A stretch of DNA of 64,000 nt from Microbacterium sp. MAH-37 (GTDB taxonomy: Bacteria; Actinomycetota; Actinomycetes; Actinomycetales; Microbacteriaceae). Below, in pieces: positions 17,658 to 26,429 of this stretch. The notes under the pieces were generated by a model. The model searched no databases and was not told the DNA's origin. It worked only from the letters and a program-made list of their open reading frames with translations. The first letter of the stretch is position 1. The number at the start of each line of letters is the position of its first letter. Where the stretch lies: assembly GCF_009758255.1 (NCBI RefSeq), contig NZ_WSEN01000006.1, positions 248,001-312,000 of the forward strand, written 5' to 3'. A program made the translations under genes and the position numbers.

Positions 17658-19297
17658 ACGTCGTGGTCGTGGGCAGCGGCATCGCGGGTCTGACCGCGGC
17701 GCTGCACGCGCACGAAGCCGGGCACGCGGTGACTCTGGTCGTGAAGGACGCGCTCGGCGGCGGCAGCACTCCGCTCGCGCAGGGCGGCATCGCCGGCGTG
17801 TACGGTCCGGGCGACTCGGCGGCCGAGCACGCGGCGGACACCCACACCGCGGGCGCCGGCCTCTCCGATCCGGTCGCCGTGGACGTGCTGGTCGCCGATG
17901 CCGCCGTGCGCATCGCCGAGCTCGCCGCGCGCGGCGTCGTCTTCGACCGCACACCGGACGGAGCGCTGGCACGAGGGCAGGAGGCCGTGCACTCGCATCC
18001 GCGCATCGCGCACGCCGGCGGCGACGCCACGGGCGCCGCGATCTCCGCTGCTCTGGTCGCGCAGGTGCGTCAGGCGACCTCGCGGACGGCGGACGACCTT
18101 GCGGATGGCGGACGACACGCCGCGCAATCCGCCGCCGCACGCAGAACGGTCCGCCAAGTGCAACGTGGGATCGAGATCGTCGAGCACGCGTTCCTGACGG
18201 ACCTCGTGGTCGAGGACGGCGCCTGCCGCGGCATCCGAATCCTGGTCGGTCCGCAGGTGGCGGACGATCTCGCGGATGGCGGACGACACGCCGCGCAATC
18301 CGCCGCCGCTCGCAGAACGGTCCGCCAGGTGCCACGTGTACTGCGGGCGGATGCCGTGATCCTGGCGACCGGCGCAGCCGGGCAGCTGTACGCGCACACG
18401 ACCAACCCGGCCGGTGCGACCGGCGACGGGATCGCGGCGGCACTGCGCGCCGGTGCCGCGGTCGCCGATCTGGAGTTCGTGCAGTTCCACCCGACGATGC
18501 TCGCCGTCGGCGCCCCGTTCCTCATCTCGGAGGCCGTGCGCGGCGAGGGGGCCGTGCTGCGGGATGCGGCAGGCCGGCGCTTCGCGTTCGACGCGCACCC
18601 CGACGGCGAGCTCGCGCCGCGCGACGTCGTCGCGAGGGCGATCGCGCGGCAGCAGGCCGCCGATGGTGCACCGGTGCGACTGGACGCCACCGCGCTGGGC
18701 GCCGCACGGCTGGCGGAGCGCTTCCCGACGATCGACAGGGTCGTCCGCGAGCGCGGCCTGGACTGGGCGCACGAGCCGATCCCGGTGACGCCCGCGGAGC
18801 ACTACCTGATGGGCGGCATCGCCACCGACGTCGACGGGCGCACATCAGTCCCCGGCCTGTTCGCGGTGGGCGAGGTCGCGCGCACCGGCGTGCACGGAGC
18901 GAACCGCCTGGCGTCCAACTCGCTGCTCGAGGGCGCGGTGTTCGCCGCGCGGGCGGTGGAGGCGCTGGGTCGCCCATGGACCTCCGGGACGCAGATTCCG
19001 TCGTCCCCGACCGTGCAGAGCGACGAGTTCTGCGACGCGGAGGAGCCCTTCACCCGCGCCGCACTGCAGCGGCTGATGTGGGACGAGGTCGGGCTGCTGC
19101 GCACGACCGAGGGCCTCGCCCACGCGCTCGGCACCGTCCGCGCCTGGCGGGAGCGGCAGCATCCGCCGATCACCGTCGCCGAGCACGAGGACGCGAACCT
19201 GCTTCTCGTCGCCGAGGCCACGGCGGCCGCAGCGCTCGCACGCCCCGTCTCCGTGGGCGCGCACTTCCTCGAACCCGCCCTGATCGGAGCCCGATGA
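17654..19297 (+). CDS. nadB: L-aspartate oxidase NadB, with two in-frame repeat insertions
   Basis: Flavoenzyme that oxidises L-aspartate to iminoaspartate for NadA, 547 aa. The FAD-binding start is VVVVGSGIAGLTAALHA, with STPLAQGGIAGV, HAGGDATGAAI, ATGAAGQLY and FHPTMLAVG following, and VTPAEHYLMGGIATD and GANRLASNSLLEG later. Residues about 141-170 and 199-228 are near-identical repeats (each with DDLADGGRHAAQSAAARR). They sit where ordinary NadB has short loops, before RGIEIVEH and before VLRADAV. The insertions keep frame and all catalytic motifs, so the enzyme is probably functional. The C-terminal domain is on the short side. Confidence 0.95.
   Translation: MNVVVVGSGIAGLTAALHAHEAGHAVTLVVKDALGGGSTPLAQGGIAGVYGPGDSAAEHAADTHTAGAGLSDPVAVDVLVADAAVRIAELAARGVVFDRTPDGALARGQEAVHSHPRIAHAGGDATGAAISAALVAQVRQATSRTADDLADGGRHAAQSAAARRTVRQVQRGIEIVEHAFLTDLVVEDGACRGIRILVGPQVADDLADGGRHAAQSAAARRTVRQVPRVLRADAVILATGAAGQLYAHTTNPAGATGDGIAAALRAGAAVADLEFVQFHPTMLAVGAPFLISEAVRGEGAVLRDAAGRRFAFDAHPDGELAPRDVVARAIARQQAADGAPVRLDATALGAARLAERFPTIDRVVRERGLDWAHEPIPVTPAEHYLMGGIATDVDGRTSVPGLFAVGEVARTGVHGANRLASNSLLEGAVFAARAVEALGRPWTSGTQIPSSPTVQSDEFCDAEEPFTRAALQRLMWDEVGLLRTTEGLAHALGTVRAWRERQHPPITVAEHEDANLLLVAEATAAAALARPVSVGAHFLEPALIGAR
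18088..18167 (+). repeat. palindromic repeat copy A inside nadB
   Basis: About 80 nt almost identical (five differences) to copy B at 18259-18338, offset 171 nt, which is 57 codons. Arms TGGCGGAC (18106-18113) and GTCCGCCA (18149-18156) form a stem, with a GC-rich interior. It is translated in frame as part of NadB. Confidence 0.85.
18259..18338 (+). repeat. palindromic repeat copy B inside nadB
   Basis: Second copy in nadB, with arms TGGCGGAC (18277-18284) and GTCCGCCA (18320-18327) and an outer GTGGCGGAC (18258-18266) facing GGTGCCAC (18328-18335). Near-identity to copy A points to recent insertion or intragenic duplication. Confidence 0.85.
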
Positions 19298-20145
19298 TCA
19301 CCCCCGCCACCCTCACGCGCGTCGTCTCCGCCGCCCTCGAGGAGGACGCCCCGTGGGGCGATCTCACCAGCACGTCGCTGATCCCGGCGGATGCCGCAGC
19401 TGTCGCCGACCTCGTCGCCCGCGAGCCCGGCGTCCTCGCCGGCGGCGCGGTGTTCGCCACGGCGTTCGCCCTCACCGACCCGGCGATCACGGTGGATCTG
19501 CACGTCGCCGACGGCGATCGCTTCGAGGCCGGGGACGTCCTGGCGACGGTGACCGGCCCGGCCCGCGGAATCCTCACCGCGGAGCGCGTCGCGCTGAACT
19601 TCACGCAGCGGTTGAGCGGTGTCGCCACGCTCACGGCCGCGTACGTCGACGAGGTCGCCGGCACCGGCGCGCGCATCGCAGACACCCGCAAGACCACCCC
19701 CGGCCTGCGCGCGTTCGAGCGCCACGCCGTGGTCAGCGGCGGCGGACACAACCACCGGCACTCCCTCTCGGACGCCGTGATGGCCAAGGACAACCACCTC
19801 GCCCTGCTCACCCGCGACGGCGGTGATCTGGTGTCAGGCCTTCGGGCTGCGCGTGAGCGACTGCCGCACACCACGCACGTCGTGGTCGAGGTGGACCGCA
19901 TCGATCAGATCGAGGCCGTGCTCGACGGAGGCGCCGACACCGTGCTGCTGGACAACTTAACCCCGGCGCAGCTGCGCGAGGCCGTCGCGCTGATCGGCGG
20001 ACGTGCTGTCGCAGAGGCATCCGGAGGGGTGAACCTCGACACGGTCCGCGCGATCGCGGAATCGGGCGTGCAGGTGATCTCGGTCGGCGCGCTCACGCAC
20101 TCCGCGCGCGCGGTGGATCTGGGACTCGACATCAGGATCTCCTGA
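19294..20145 (+). CDS. nadC: nicotinate-nucleotide pyrophosphorylase (quinolinate phosphoribosyltransferase)
   Basis: Converts quinolinate and PRPP to nicotinate mononucleotide, 283 aa. The ATG overlaps the nadB stop (ATGA). Family motifs are EDAPWGDLTSTSLIP, LNFTQRLSGVAT, IADTRKTTPGLRAFER, SGGGHNHRHSLSDAVMAKDNH and EASGGVNLDTVR. No repeat insertion is present in this gene. One base separates its stop from the nadS GTG. Confidence 0.97.
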   Translation: MITPATLTRVVSAALEEDAPWGDLTSTSLIPADAAAVADLVAREPGVLAGGAVFATAFALTDPAITVDLHVADGDRFEAGDVLATVTGPARGILTAERVALNFTQRLSGVATLTAAYVDEVAGTGARIADTRKTTPGLRAFERHAVVSGGGHNHRHSLSDAVMAKDNHLALLTRDGGDLVSGLRAARERLPHTTHVVVEVDRIDQIEAVLDGGADTVLLDNLTPAQLREAVALIGGRAVAEASGGVNLDTVRAIAESGVQVISVGALTHSARAVDLGLDIRIS

Positions 20146-20146
20146 C

Positions 20147-21346
20147 GTGTTCTACGCCGATCATGCCGCGACCTCGCCGGTGCGCCGCGAAGTGCTCGAG
20201 GCGATGGCGCCGTATCTCGGCGGGGTGTTCGGCAACCCGTCCAGCCACCACACCGTCGGTGAGGCCGCGTCCCTCGCCCTGGAGGACGCGAGGAGACGGG
20301 TGGCCGCCGTACTCGGCATGCGCCCCGGCGACGTCGTCTTCACCTCGGGCGGCACCGAGGCGAACAACCTCGCGGTGAAGGGGATCGTGCTGGCCTCCGG
20401 CCGGCGCCACCTGATCACGACACCGATCGAGCACGAGTCGATCCTGGAGTCCGCCGGCTACCTGCAGCGTTTCCACGGTGTCGAGGTCACGTTCCTGCCC
20501 GTCTCGGCGAGCGGCCGTGTCGAGCCGGATGCTGTAGCCGCGGCGCTGCGGCCGGACACCGCACTGGTGTCGATCGGGCACGCCAATAACGAGATCGGGA
20601 CGGTGCAGGATGTCGCGGAGATCGCGGCGCTGCTTGCAGGTGGCGGAGCGGATGGCGGACGGCGGGCGCCCCGCGGCGACACCGACCGCCGAGTGCAGGA
20701 TCGTCCGCCATCTGAAAGGCGCGTGCCTCTGCACGTTGATGCCGTGCAGTCCGCGGGATGGCTGGAGCTCGCCGGTCTCGGCGCCGACGCGATCTCGATC
20801 GCGGGGCACAAGCTCGGAGCGCCGAAAGGCATCGGGGCGCTCGCCGTGCGCGGGCGGGTGCCGTTGGAACCGCTGCTGCACGGCGGCGGCCAGGAGCGAG
20901 GACGGCGCTCCGGCACCGAGAACGTCGCCGCGGCAGTCGGACTCGCGACGGCGCTGGAACTCGCGGAGGCGGAGCGCGGGGACGCCGCCGATGTCGTTCG
21001 CGAGCGGACGGCGATGTTCATCACCGCGGTGCTGCGGCTCGTGCCGCAGGCGGCTCTCACCGGGGATCCCATTCACCGTCTGCCCGGAGTGGCGAGCTTC
21101 ACCTTCGCCGGCGTCAGCGGCGAATCGGTGCTGCTCGAGCTGGAGCGCCGGGGCGTTGTCTCGTCGAGCGGATCCGCCTGCGCCGCCGGCAGCGACGAGC
21201 CATCGCACGTGCTGCTTGCCTGCGGCATCGACCCTGTCGTCGCTCAGACGTCAGTGCGGTTCACGTTCGGAAGGGTGCCGCTGGAGCAGCCGGACGCACT
21301 CGCGGCCCTCGTCGCGGAGTCGGCCGCAGCTGCATCCGGTCGTTGA
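20147..21346 (+). CDS. nadS: cysteine desulfurase NadS (IscS/NifS-like), with an in-frame repeat insertion
   Basis: PLP-dependent cysteine desulfurase, probably supplying sulfur for the NadA [4Fe-4S] cluster as proposed for nad-linked nifS genes. GTG start, 399 aa. Key features are FTSGGTEANNLA, GHANNEIGTVQD, HVDAVQ, PLP lysine K222 in SIAGHKLGAPKG, and the mobile-loop cysteine C345 in SSGSACAAGS. Residues about 164-192 (GGGADGGRRAPRG and following) are extra compared with IscS, lie between NNEIG and HVDA, and correspond to repeat copy C. All catalytic residues remain. Confidence 0.93.
   Translation: MFYADHAATSPVRREVLEAMAPYLGGVFGNPSSHHTVGEAASLALEDARRRVAAVLGMRPGDVVFTSGGTEANNLAVKGIVLASGRRHLITTPIEHESILESAGYLQRFHGVEVTFLPVSASGRVEPDAVAAALRPDTALVSIGHANNEIGTVQDVAEIAALLAGGGADGGRRAPRGDTDRRVQDRPPSERRVPLHVDAVQSAGWLELAGLGADAISIAGHKLGAPKGIGALAVRGRVPLEPLLHGGGQERGRRSGTENVAAAVGLATALELAEAERGDAADVVRERTAMFITAVLRLVPQAALTGDPIHRLPGVASFTFAGVSGESVLLELERRGVVSSSGSACAAGSDEPSHVLLACGIDPVVAQTSVRFTFGRVPLEQPDALAALVAESAAAASGR
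20637..20715 (+). repeat. palindromic repeat copy C inside nadS
   Basis: Starts with the same GCAGGTGGCGGA as copy B and has perfect 11-nt arms GATGGCGGACG (20651-20661) and CGTCCGCCATC (20702-20712). The interior differs from copies A and B, so it is an older or different member of the same family. Read in frame as about 28 residues of NadS. Confidence 0.75.
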
Positions 21347-21351
21347 GCGCC

Positions 21352-21380
21352 CTTCGTCTCGTCGCTGCGCTCCTCGCTCA
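21352..21380. repeat. dispersed-type sequence CGTCGCTGCGCTCCTCGCTC
   Basis: The stretch CTTCGTCTCGTCGCTGCGCT and its continuation, right after nadS and running into the end of the next gene, resembles a short motif that recurs between genes of high-GC actinobacteria. Only one copy lies in this window, so repeat status rests on general knowledge. Confidence 0.35.
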
Positions 21381-22379
21381 GGATCCGCGACCGGGGCGTG
21401 ACTCATCCCACCAGTCGAGCACGCGGGAGCCGATCAGGGTGAGCCATTTCGAGGGCTCGCCCTGCGGCACGTCGACGTCCACCCAGATCGCTCCACCCGG
21501 CACCCCGCCCTGCACCCAGGTGCCGTCGGGCTGCCGCGCGGCGCGCACGACCTCGACGGCCTCGGCGAGTCTCGGATCGGGAGCCGTGCCCTCCAGCACG
21601 GATGCCGCGCGGAAGTGGTCGAGCGCGGCGAGGGCGCTGTACTGCCATCGGCTCGGTGCGATGAAGTCCGTGACCCACGGCCCGACGACTTCGCCGGTGG
21701 TCAATCGCCGCATCAGCCCGCGTTCGAGCAGGTACTCCTCCCCCGCCCGACGCGTCTGCTGCAGCGCGAGATCGCCGGTGATGCGCTGATAGTTGAGCAT
21801 CTCGACGAGCGCATTGAGCGTCGAATGGAATGACGAACGCACCGAGTCGCCCTCCTCCGCCTCGCAGTTCCAGCCGCCGTCCTCGAGCCGGTGCTCGGGG
21901 AACCAGGCGACCAGGCGCGAGACATCGGCTCCGAGCCAGGCACCGCTGGCGAGCGTGAAGCCGTTGATGCAGACATCGACCTCGCCGTGCCAGTAGGGCA
22001 GGTCCTCGTACTCCCAGGTGCTGTTCGCCGCGAGCTTCTGCGCGGTGCCCTCGAGCACGGCGGCGTCCAGGCCCAGATCGCGCAGGTCTTTCAGGGCCCA
22101 CGTGGTCGCGATCCACGGCTGGCCCTCCTCGTCGCGCTCGACGATGCCCTGGCCTGTGTAGTCGCGCTCCCTCGACGGGAAGTACGCCCCGCCGGCCCAC
22201 TGCCCGTCAGGATCCTGGTGCGCGAGGATCGTCGCGCCGTACCCCTCGGTGGCGATCCTGGCCCTGGTGCGTTGCCAGACGTCCTCGCCGACGCCGAGCA
22301 GATCACGCTCGACCTGCCATCGCAGCGACGGGTCGGAATCGAGCAGCCAATCGATCTTTTCCTTCGTCAGTGAAGACAT
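21378..22379 (-). CDS. squalene-cyclase-fold (prenyltransferase-repeat) protein
   Basis: A 333-aa protein starting MSSLTKEKIDWLLDSDPSLRWQVERDL. It carries QW-like repeats of the terpene cyclase and prenyltransferase alpha/alpha toroid (DPDGQWAGG, EDGGWNCE, QPDGTWVQGG) but is half the size of squalene-hopene cyclase and has no recognisable DxDD acid motif. Such short cytoplasmic homologues are common in actinobacteria and have no established function. It is convergent with nadS, 31 nt apart. Confidence 0.75.
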   Translation of the reverse strand: MSSLTKEKIDWLLDSDPSLRWQVERDLLGVGEDVWQRTRARIATEGYGATILAHQDPDGQWAGGAYFPSRERDYTGQGIVERDEEGQPWIATTWALKDLRDLGLDAAVLEGTAQKLAANSTWEYEDLPYWHGEVDVCINGFTLASGAWLGADVSRLVAWFPEHRLEDGGWNCEAEEGDSVRSSFHSTLNALVEMLNYQRITGDLALQQTRRAGEEYLLERGLMRRLTTGEVVGPWVTDFIAPSRWQYSALAALDHFRAASVLEGTAPDPRLAEAVEVVRAARQPDGTWVQGGVPGGAIWVDVDVPQGEPSKWLTLIGSRVLDWWDESRPGRGS

Positions 22380-22454
22380 GTGCGGCAGGCTACGCCGCGC
22401 CGCCGACATCCGGAACCCCGCCGGGGACCTGCGGCCCGCGGATAGAATCGGCGG

Positions 22455-23396
22455 GTGCCCGAAGCGCTCGTGACCATGATCGTGCCCGGTCGAGACATCG
22501 CGGCGTACGCGCCGGCGGCGCTCGAGTCGCTCCGTGCGCAGACGGAGCCGCGCTGGCGCGCGATCCTCGTCGACGACGGGTCGGTCGATGCCACGGGCGA
22601 CGTGTTCGCCGCCGCCGCGGCATCCGATCCGCGCTTCACGCTCGTCCGGCACGACGCGACCCGCGGTCTCGGCGCCGCGCGCAACGCCGGCCTCGACCTC
22701 GTCGACACGCCCTTCCTCGGCTTCCTCGACGGCGACGACGAGCTCACCCCCGGCGCACTGGCGCGGATGACCGCGACGCTCACCGAGACGGGCAGCGACT
22801 TCGCCGCCGGCGCCTACGTGCGCTTCCGCCTCGCAGACGGCCACTACCGCCCCGGACGCGTGCAGCCCTGGACAACGGCCGCCACCGATCCGGAGCGGCT
22901 GTCCACCACGATCCACGCCCACCCCGCGGCATCCGCGAACATCGTCGCCTGGTCGAAGGTGAGCCGCACCGGCTTCTGGGACGACCGCCGCTTCCCTGTC
23001 GGGGTCGCCTACGAGGACCAGATCGTCGCCCAGCAGATGCACGTCGAGGCGCGCGCCTTCGACGTCGTCCCCGACGTGCTCGTGCACTGGCGGCTGCGGG
23101 CGGACGGCACCTCGATCACGCAGGGCAAGGATCGCCTGCCGGTGCTGCGCGACTACCTCGCGGCTCTGCTCGGCGGCATCCGGGTGCTGCAGGACGCAGA
23201 GGCATCCGCCGCGGTCGTCGCCCGCCTCGACCTCATCCTGGCCATGGACGTCCCTCCGCTGACGCACATAGCGGCCACGCATCCCGACCCGGGCTACCGG
23301 GCCGAGCTCGACGCGTTCGTCGCGACGCTGCGCACCCTGCCGGAGTTCGCGCAGGCCTCCCCCGACCCCGGGCTGTCCGAGGCGCTGCACTGGTGA
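22455..23396 (+). CDS. family 2 glycosyltransferase
   Basis: GT-A fold sugar transferase, 313 aa. After VTMIVPGRDIAAY comes the nucleotide-sugar motif ILVDDGSVDATG, then GLGAARNAGLDL and the metal motif FLDGDDELTPGA. A YEDQ motif (GVAYEDQIVAQQ) sits near the acceptor site. No membrane helix is evident, so it is probably cytosolic or peripheral. The GTG start follows TAGAAT (22443-22448) by 6 nt, indicating a leaderless transcript. Acceptor unknown. Confidence 0.88.
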   Translation: MPEALVTMIVPGRDIAAYAPAALESLRAQTEPRWRAILVDDGSVDATGDVFAAAAASDPRFTLVRHDATRGLGAARNAGLDLVDTPFLGFLDGDDELTPGALARMTATLTETGSDFAAGAYVRFRLADGHYRPGRVQPWTTAATDPERLSTTIHAHPAASANIVAWSKVSRTGFWDDRRFPVGVAYEDQIVAQQMHVEARAFDVVPDVLVHWRLRADGTSITQGKDRLPVLRDYLAALLGGIRVLQDAEASAAVVARLDLILAMDVPPLTHIAATHPDPGYRAELDAFVATLRTLPEFAQASPDPGLSEALHW

Positions 23397-23499
23397 CCCC
23401 GCACTGCGGAGGGCACGCCGGCGACGCTGACGGATCGCGCAGAGTGTCGCCCGCGACATCCGAAGCCGGGCACGGGCGAACAGCCGATACCGTGATCGG

Positions 23500-24273
23500 G
23501 TGAACTCCTACCTCGCCGACCTCTTCTCGCTCGCCGGACGCACCGCGCTCGTCACCGGCGGCTCGTCCGGCATCGGCCGCGGCATCGCGACCGCGCTCGC
23601 GCGTGCCGGCGCAGCCGTCGTGATCGTGGCGCGCGGCGAGGAGCGGGTCGCTGAGACTGTTCGCGAGCTCACCGAGAGCGGATGCCGCGCTGCAGGCCTT
23701 CCCGGCGATCTGAGCACCCGCGAGGGAATCAGCGCCGTCGCCGACGCCGCCTCCGGTCCTTTCGGCCAGCCCGACATCGTCGTGCACTCGGCGGGCATCA
23801 ACATCCGCCCGCCCTTCGCCGAGATCACCCAGGACGACTGGGACGTCACGATGACCGTGAACGCGCTCGCGCCGTTCCTGCTCGGCCAGCGCTTCGCCCC
23901 GGGCATGGCCGAGCGCGGCTTCGGCCGGCTCATCCACATCAGCTCACAGCAGGCGCATCGCGCTTTCGTGCAGAGCGGCGTGTACGGCGTCTCGAAGGGG
24001 GCCGTGGAGTCGCTCGTGCGCTCCGAAGCCGAGGCCTGGGGCGGCACCGGAGTGACCAGCAACGCGCTTGTCCCCGGGTTCGTGCTCACCCCGCTGAATG
24101 CGCGGCTGCAGCAGGATCCGGCGAAGGTCGCCGAACTCGCCGCCCGCACGGTGATCGGCCGCAACGGCCTGCCGGAGGACTTCGCCGGTGCCGCCGTGTT
24201 CCTGGCATCGTCGTCCTCCGGTTACGTCACCGGACAGCACCTGTTCGTCGACGGCGGACTTTCGGTGCACTGA
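23500..24273 (+). CDS. short-chain dehydrogenase/reductase (SDR)
   Basis: Classical NAD(P)-dependent SDR, 257 aa: cofactor motif TGGSSGIGRGIA (residues about 19-30), HSAG, the catalytic serine in HISSQQA, the YGVSK Tyr/Lys pair, and NALVPGFVLTPLN. The end FLASSSSGYVTGQHLFVDGG is typical of 3-oxoacyl reductase or gluconate dehydrogenase relatives. Leaderless GTG start: TACCGT at 23488-23493, then 6 nt. Substrate not predictable. Confidence 0.9.
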   Translation: MNSYLADLFSLAGRTALVTGGSSGIGRGIATALARAGAAVVIVARGEERVAETVRELTESGCRAAGLPGDLSTREGISAVADAASGPFGQPDIVVHSAGINIRPPFAEITQDDWDVTMTVNALAPFLLGQRFAPGMAERGFGRLIHISSQQAHRAFVQSGVYGVSKGAVESLVRSEAEAWGGTGVTSNALVPGFVLTPLNARLQQDPAKVAELAARTVIGRNGLPEDFAGAAVFLASSSSGYVTGQHLFVDGGLSVH

Positions 24274-24380
24274 CCGGATCGAGGGCGCAGCGTCCGTCCC
24301 CCGCTCTTCCCCCGTCCGATCCGCTCCGGGCATACCGGGGGTCGATCTGTGCGTGGCGCCGACGATGCCCGCGGCGGCGC

Positions 24381-26273
24381 TCAGGCCTCTTCGAGCCCTC
24401 GGGTCGCGGTCGAGAGCTGCTCCGCCGCCAGGGAGGCGTAGAGCCCGCCGCGGGCGAGCAGTTCCGCGTGCGTGCCGGACTCGACGATCCGCCCCGCCTC
24501 GACCACGTGGATGACGTCGGCGCCGACCACGGTCGAGAGCCGATGCGCGATGGTCAGAGTGGTGCGCCCCCGGGCCGCGGCGTCCAGTGCCTCCTGCACG
24601 ACGCGCTCCGACACCGTGTCGAGCGCGGAGGTCGCCTCGTCGAGCAGCAGCACGGGCGGGTCCTTCAGCAGCACGCGCGCGATCGCGATGCGCTGCTTCT
24701 CGCCACCGGAGAGCCGGTAGCCGCGCTCCCCCACGACCGTGTCGTAGCCGTGCTCGAAGCCACTGATGACGTGGTGGATGTTCGCGGCGCGGCAGGCCGC
24801 CTCGATCTCGGCGTCCGTGGCGCCGGGCTTGGCGTAGCTGAGGTTCTCGCGGATCGTCGCGTGGAACAGGTAGGTCTCCTGAGACACGATGCCGATGTCG
24901 TCGATGATCGACTCCTGGCGCAGCCGGCGTACGTCCTCCCCCGCGAAGCGCACGGCTCCGCCGGAGACCTCGTACAGTCTCGGCGCGAGGTAGAGGATCG
25001 TCGTCTTGCCCGCGCCGCTCGGCCCGACGAACGCGACGTGGGTGCCGGGCTCGGCGGTGAACGAGACGCCGTCGAGCGTGGGCCGCGCCTCGGCCGAGGC
25101 ATCCGGGTAGCGGAACACGACGTCGTCGAACACGATCCGTCCGCGCGGGCCGGGCGCGTCCGCCGCGTCGATCGCGTCCGGAGCATCCTGGATCTGCGGC
25201 ACCATGTCGAGGTACTCGAAGATGCGGGCGAAAAGCGCCTTCGACGTCTGCACGTCCAGCGCCACGCGCATCAGGCCCATCAGCGGCATCAGCAGCCGGG
25301 CCTGCACCGTGGTGAACGCGACGATCGCGCCGGCCGTGATGTCGCCGCTGCCGCCGGCGACGAAGAGCCCCGCCACGAGGTAGATCACCGCGGGGATCGA
25401 CGACATCAGCACCTGCACGACGGCGAAGAACCGCTGGCCGCTCATCGCCTGGCGCACCTGCAGCCGCACCTGGTTGCGGTTCTCGTCCTGGTAGCGCTCC
25501 GACTCGGTGCGCTGCCGATTGAACGACTTCGACAGCAGGATGCCGGACACGCTGAGCGTCTCCTGCGTGATGCTGGTGAGCTCGGACAGCGACTCCTGGG
25601 TCTGCCCGGCGATCCGCGCCCGCACCTGCCCGACCCGGCGCTGGATGATGACGAGGATCGGCATCACGATGATCGCGATGATCGTCAGACGCACATCGAT
25701 GATCAGCATCGCGACCAGCGAGGCGACCACGGTGACGGTGTTGCCCAGGATGCTGCTGACGGTGTTCGTCAGCACGCCGGCCACGCCGCCGACGTCGTTC
25801 TGCAGTCGCGACTGGATGACGCCGGTCTTGGTGCGCGTGAAGAAGCCGAGTTCCATCGCCTGCAGGTGGTCGAAGAGGCGCACGCGCAGGTCGCCGGTCA
25901 CGGCGTTCCCCACGGTCGATGTCAGCCAGGTCTGCACCACGCCGAGCGCGGCAGACAGCAGGTACAGGCCGATCATCGCCGCCACCAGCCAGGTGAGCAG
26001 CGGGATCACCGGTCCGCCGGCGTCTGCGGGGAACAGCGCGTCGTCGAAGATGCGCTGCACGAGCAGCGGCGGGATCACACCGATCGCGGCGAGCAGCACG
26101 ACGAGGATGCCGGTGATCAGGATGCGCCAGCGATAGGGCGCGAACAGCGTGACGACGCGCCTGCCGAGGCCTTCGATCTTCGGCGCCTCGGCGTTCAGCC
26201 GGCGTTGCGCCTCGACGTCGACACCGCGGAATCCGCCACCGCGACCGCCTCCACCACCACCGCGCATGCTCAT
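24381..26273 (-). CDS. ABC exporter, fused membrane and ATPase domains (MsbA/MDR-like half-transporter)
   Basis: Multidrug or lipid-type exporter, 630 aa, acting as a dimer. A glycine-rich N-terminus (MSMRGGGGGGRGG) is followed by six membrane segments (about residues 50-330) and an ATPase domain with Walker A GPSGAGKTT, signature LSGGEKQRIAIAR, Walker B VLLLDEATSALD and H-loop IAHRLST. The ATG at 26273 is preceded by TACGCT and 6 nt (leaderless), so the longer in-frame reading to 26369 is rejected. Divergent from an MFS exporter gene at 26430. Confidence 0.93.
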   Translation of the reverse strand: MSMRGGGGGGRGGGFRGVDVEAQRRLNAEAPKIEGLGRRVVTLFAPYRWRILITGILVVLLAAIGVIPPLLVQRIFDDALFPADAGGPVIPLLTWLVAAMIGLYLLSAALGVVQTWLTSTVGNAVTGDLRVRLFDHLQAMELGFFTRTKTGVIQSRLQNDVGGVAGVLTNTVSSILGNTVTVVASLVAMLIIDVRLTIIAIIVMPILVIIQRRVGQVRARIAGQTQESLSELTSITQETLSVSGILLSKSFNRQRTESERYQDENRNQVRLQVRQAMSGQRFFAVVQVLMSSIPAVIYLVAGLFVAGGSGDITAGAIVAFTTVQARLLMPLMGLMRVALDVQTSKALFARIFEYLDMVPQIQDAPDAIDAADAPGPRGRIVFDDVVFRYPDASAEARPTLDGVSFTAEPGTHVAFVGPSGAGKTTILYLAPRLYEVSGGAVRFAGEDVRRLRQESIIDDIGIVSQETYLFHATIRENLSYAKPGATDAEIEAACRAANIHHVISGFEHGYDTVVGERGYRLSGGEKQRIAIARVLLKDPPVLLLDEATSALDTVSERVVQEALDAAARGRTTLTIAHRLSTVVGADVIHVVEAGRIVESGTHAELLARGGLYASLAAEQLSTATRGLEEA

Positions 26274-26360
26274 CGGATCAGCGTACTGCCGGCCGCGACG
26301 GGGAACCGGTTCAGGCGGATGTCGCCGTGAAGGGAATGGAATGTCGCCGGCATCCGTTAC

Positions 26361-26389
26361 GCTGAACAACTCTCGCGGAGGTGTTCAGC
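26361..26389. promoter_or_regulatory. inverted repeat GCTGAACA-N13-TGTTCAGC before the MFS gene
   Basis: Perfect 8-nt arms at 26361-26368 and 26382-26389 lie just after a TACGCT -10-like box on the plus strand and about 40 nt before the MFS start. This position suits a repressor site for a drug-exporter gene. No regulator gene is adjacent. Confidence 0.45.
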
Positions 26390-26429
26390 TTTCCGCATCC
26401 ATCTCTTTGCGCCTTCACGGAGGAACCTC

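Noticed and set aside
17654..19297. Frameshift or assembly error as the cause of the duplicated stretch in nadB
   Set aside because: Both copies are in frame, differ at several bases, and a related copy lies in nadS, so a collapsed or duplicated read artefact is unlikely.
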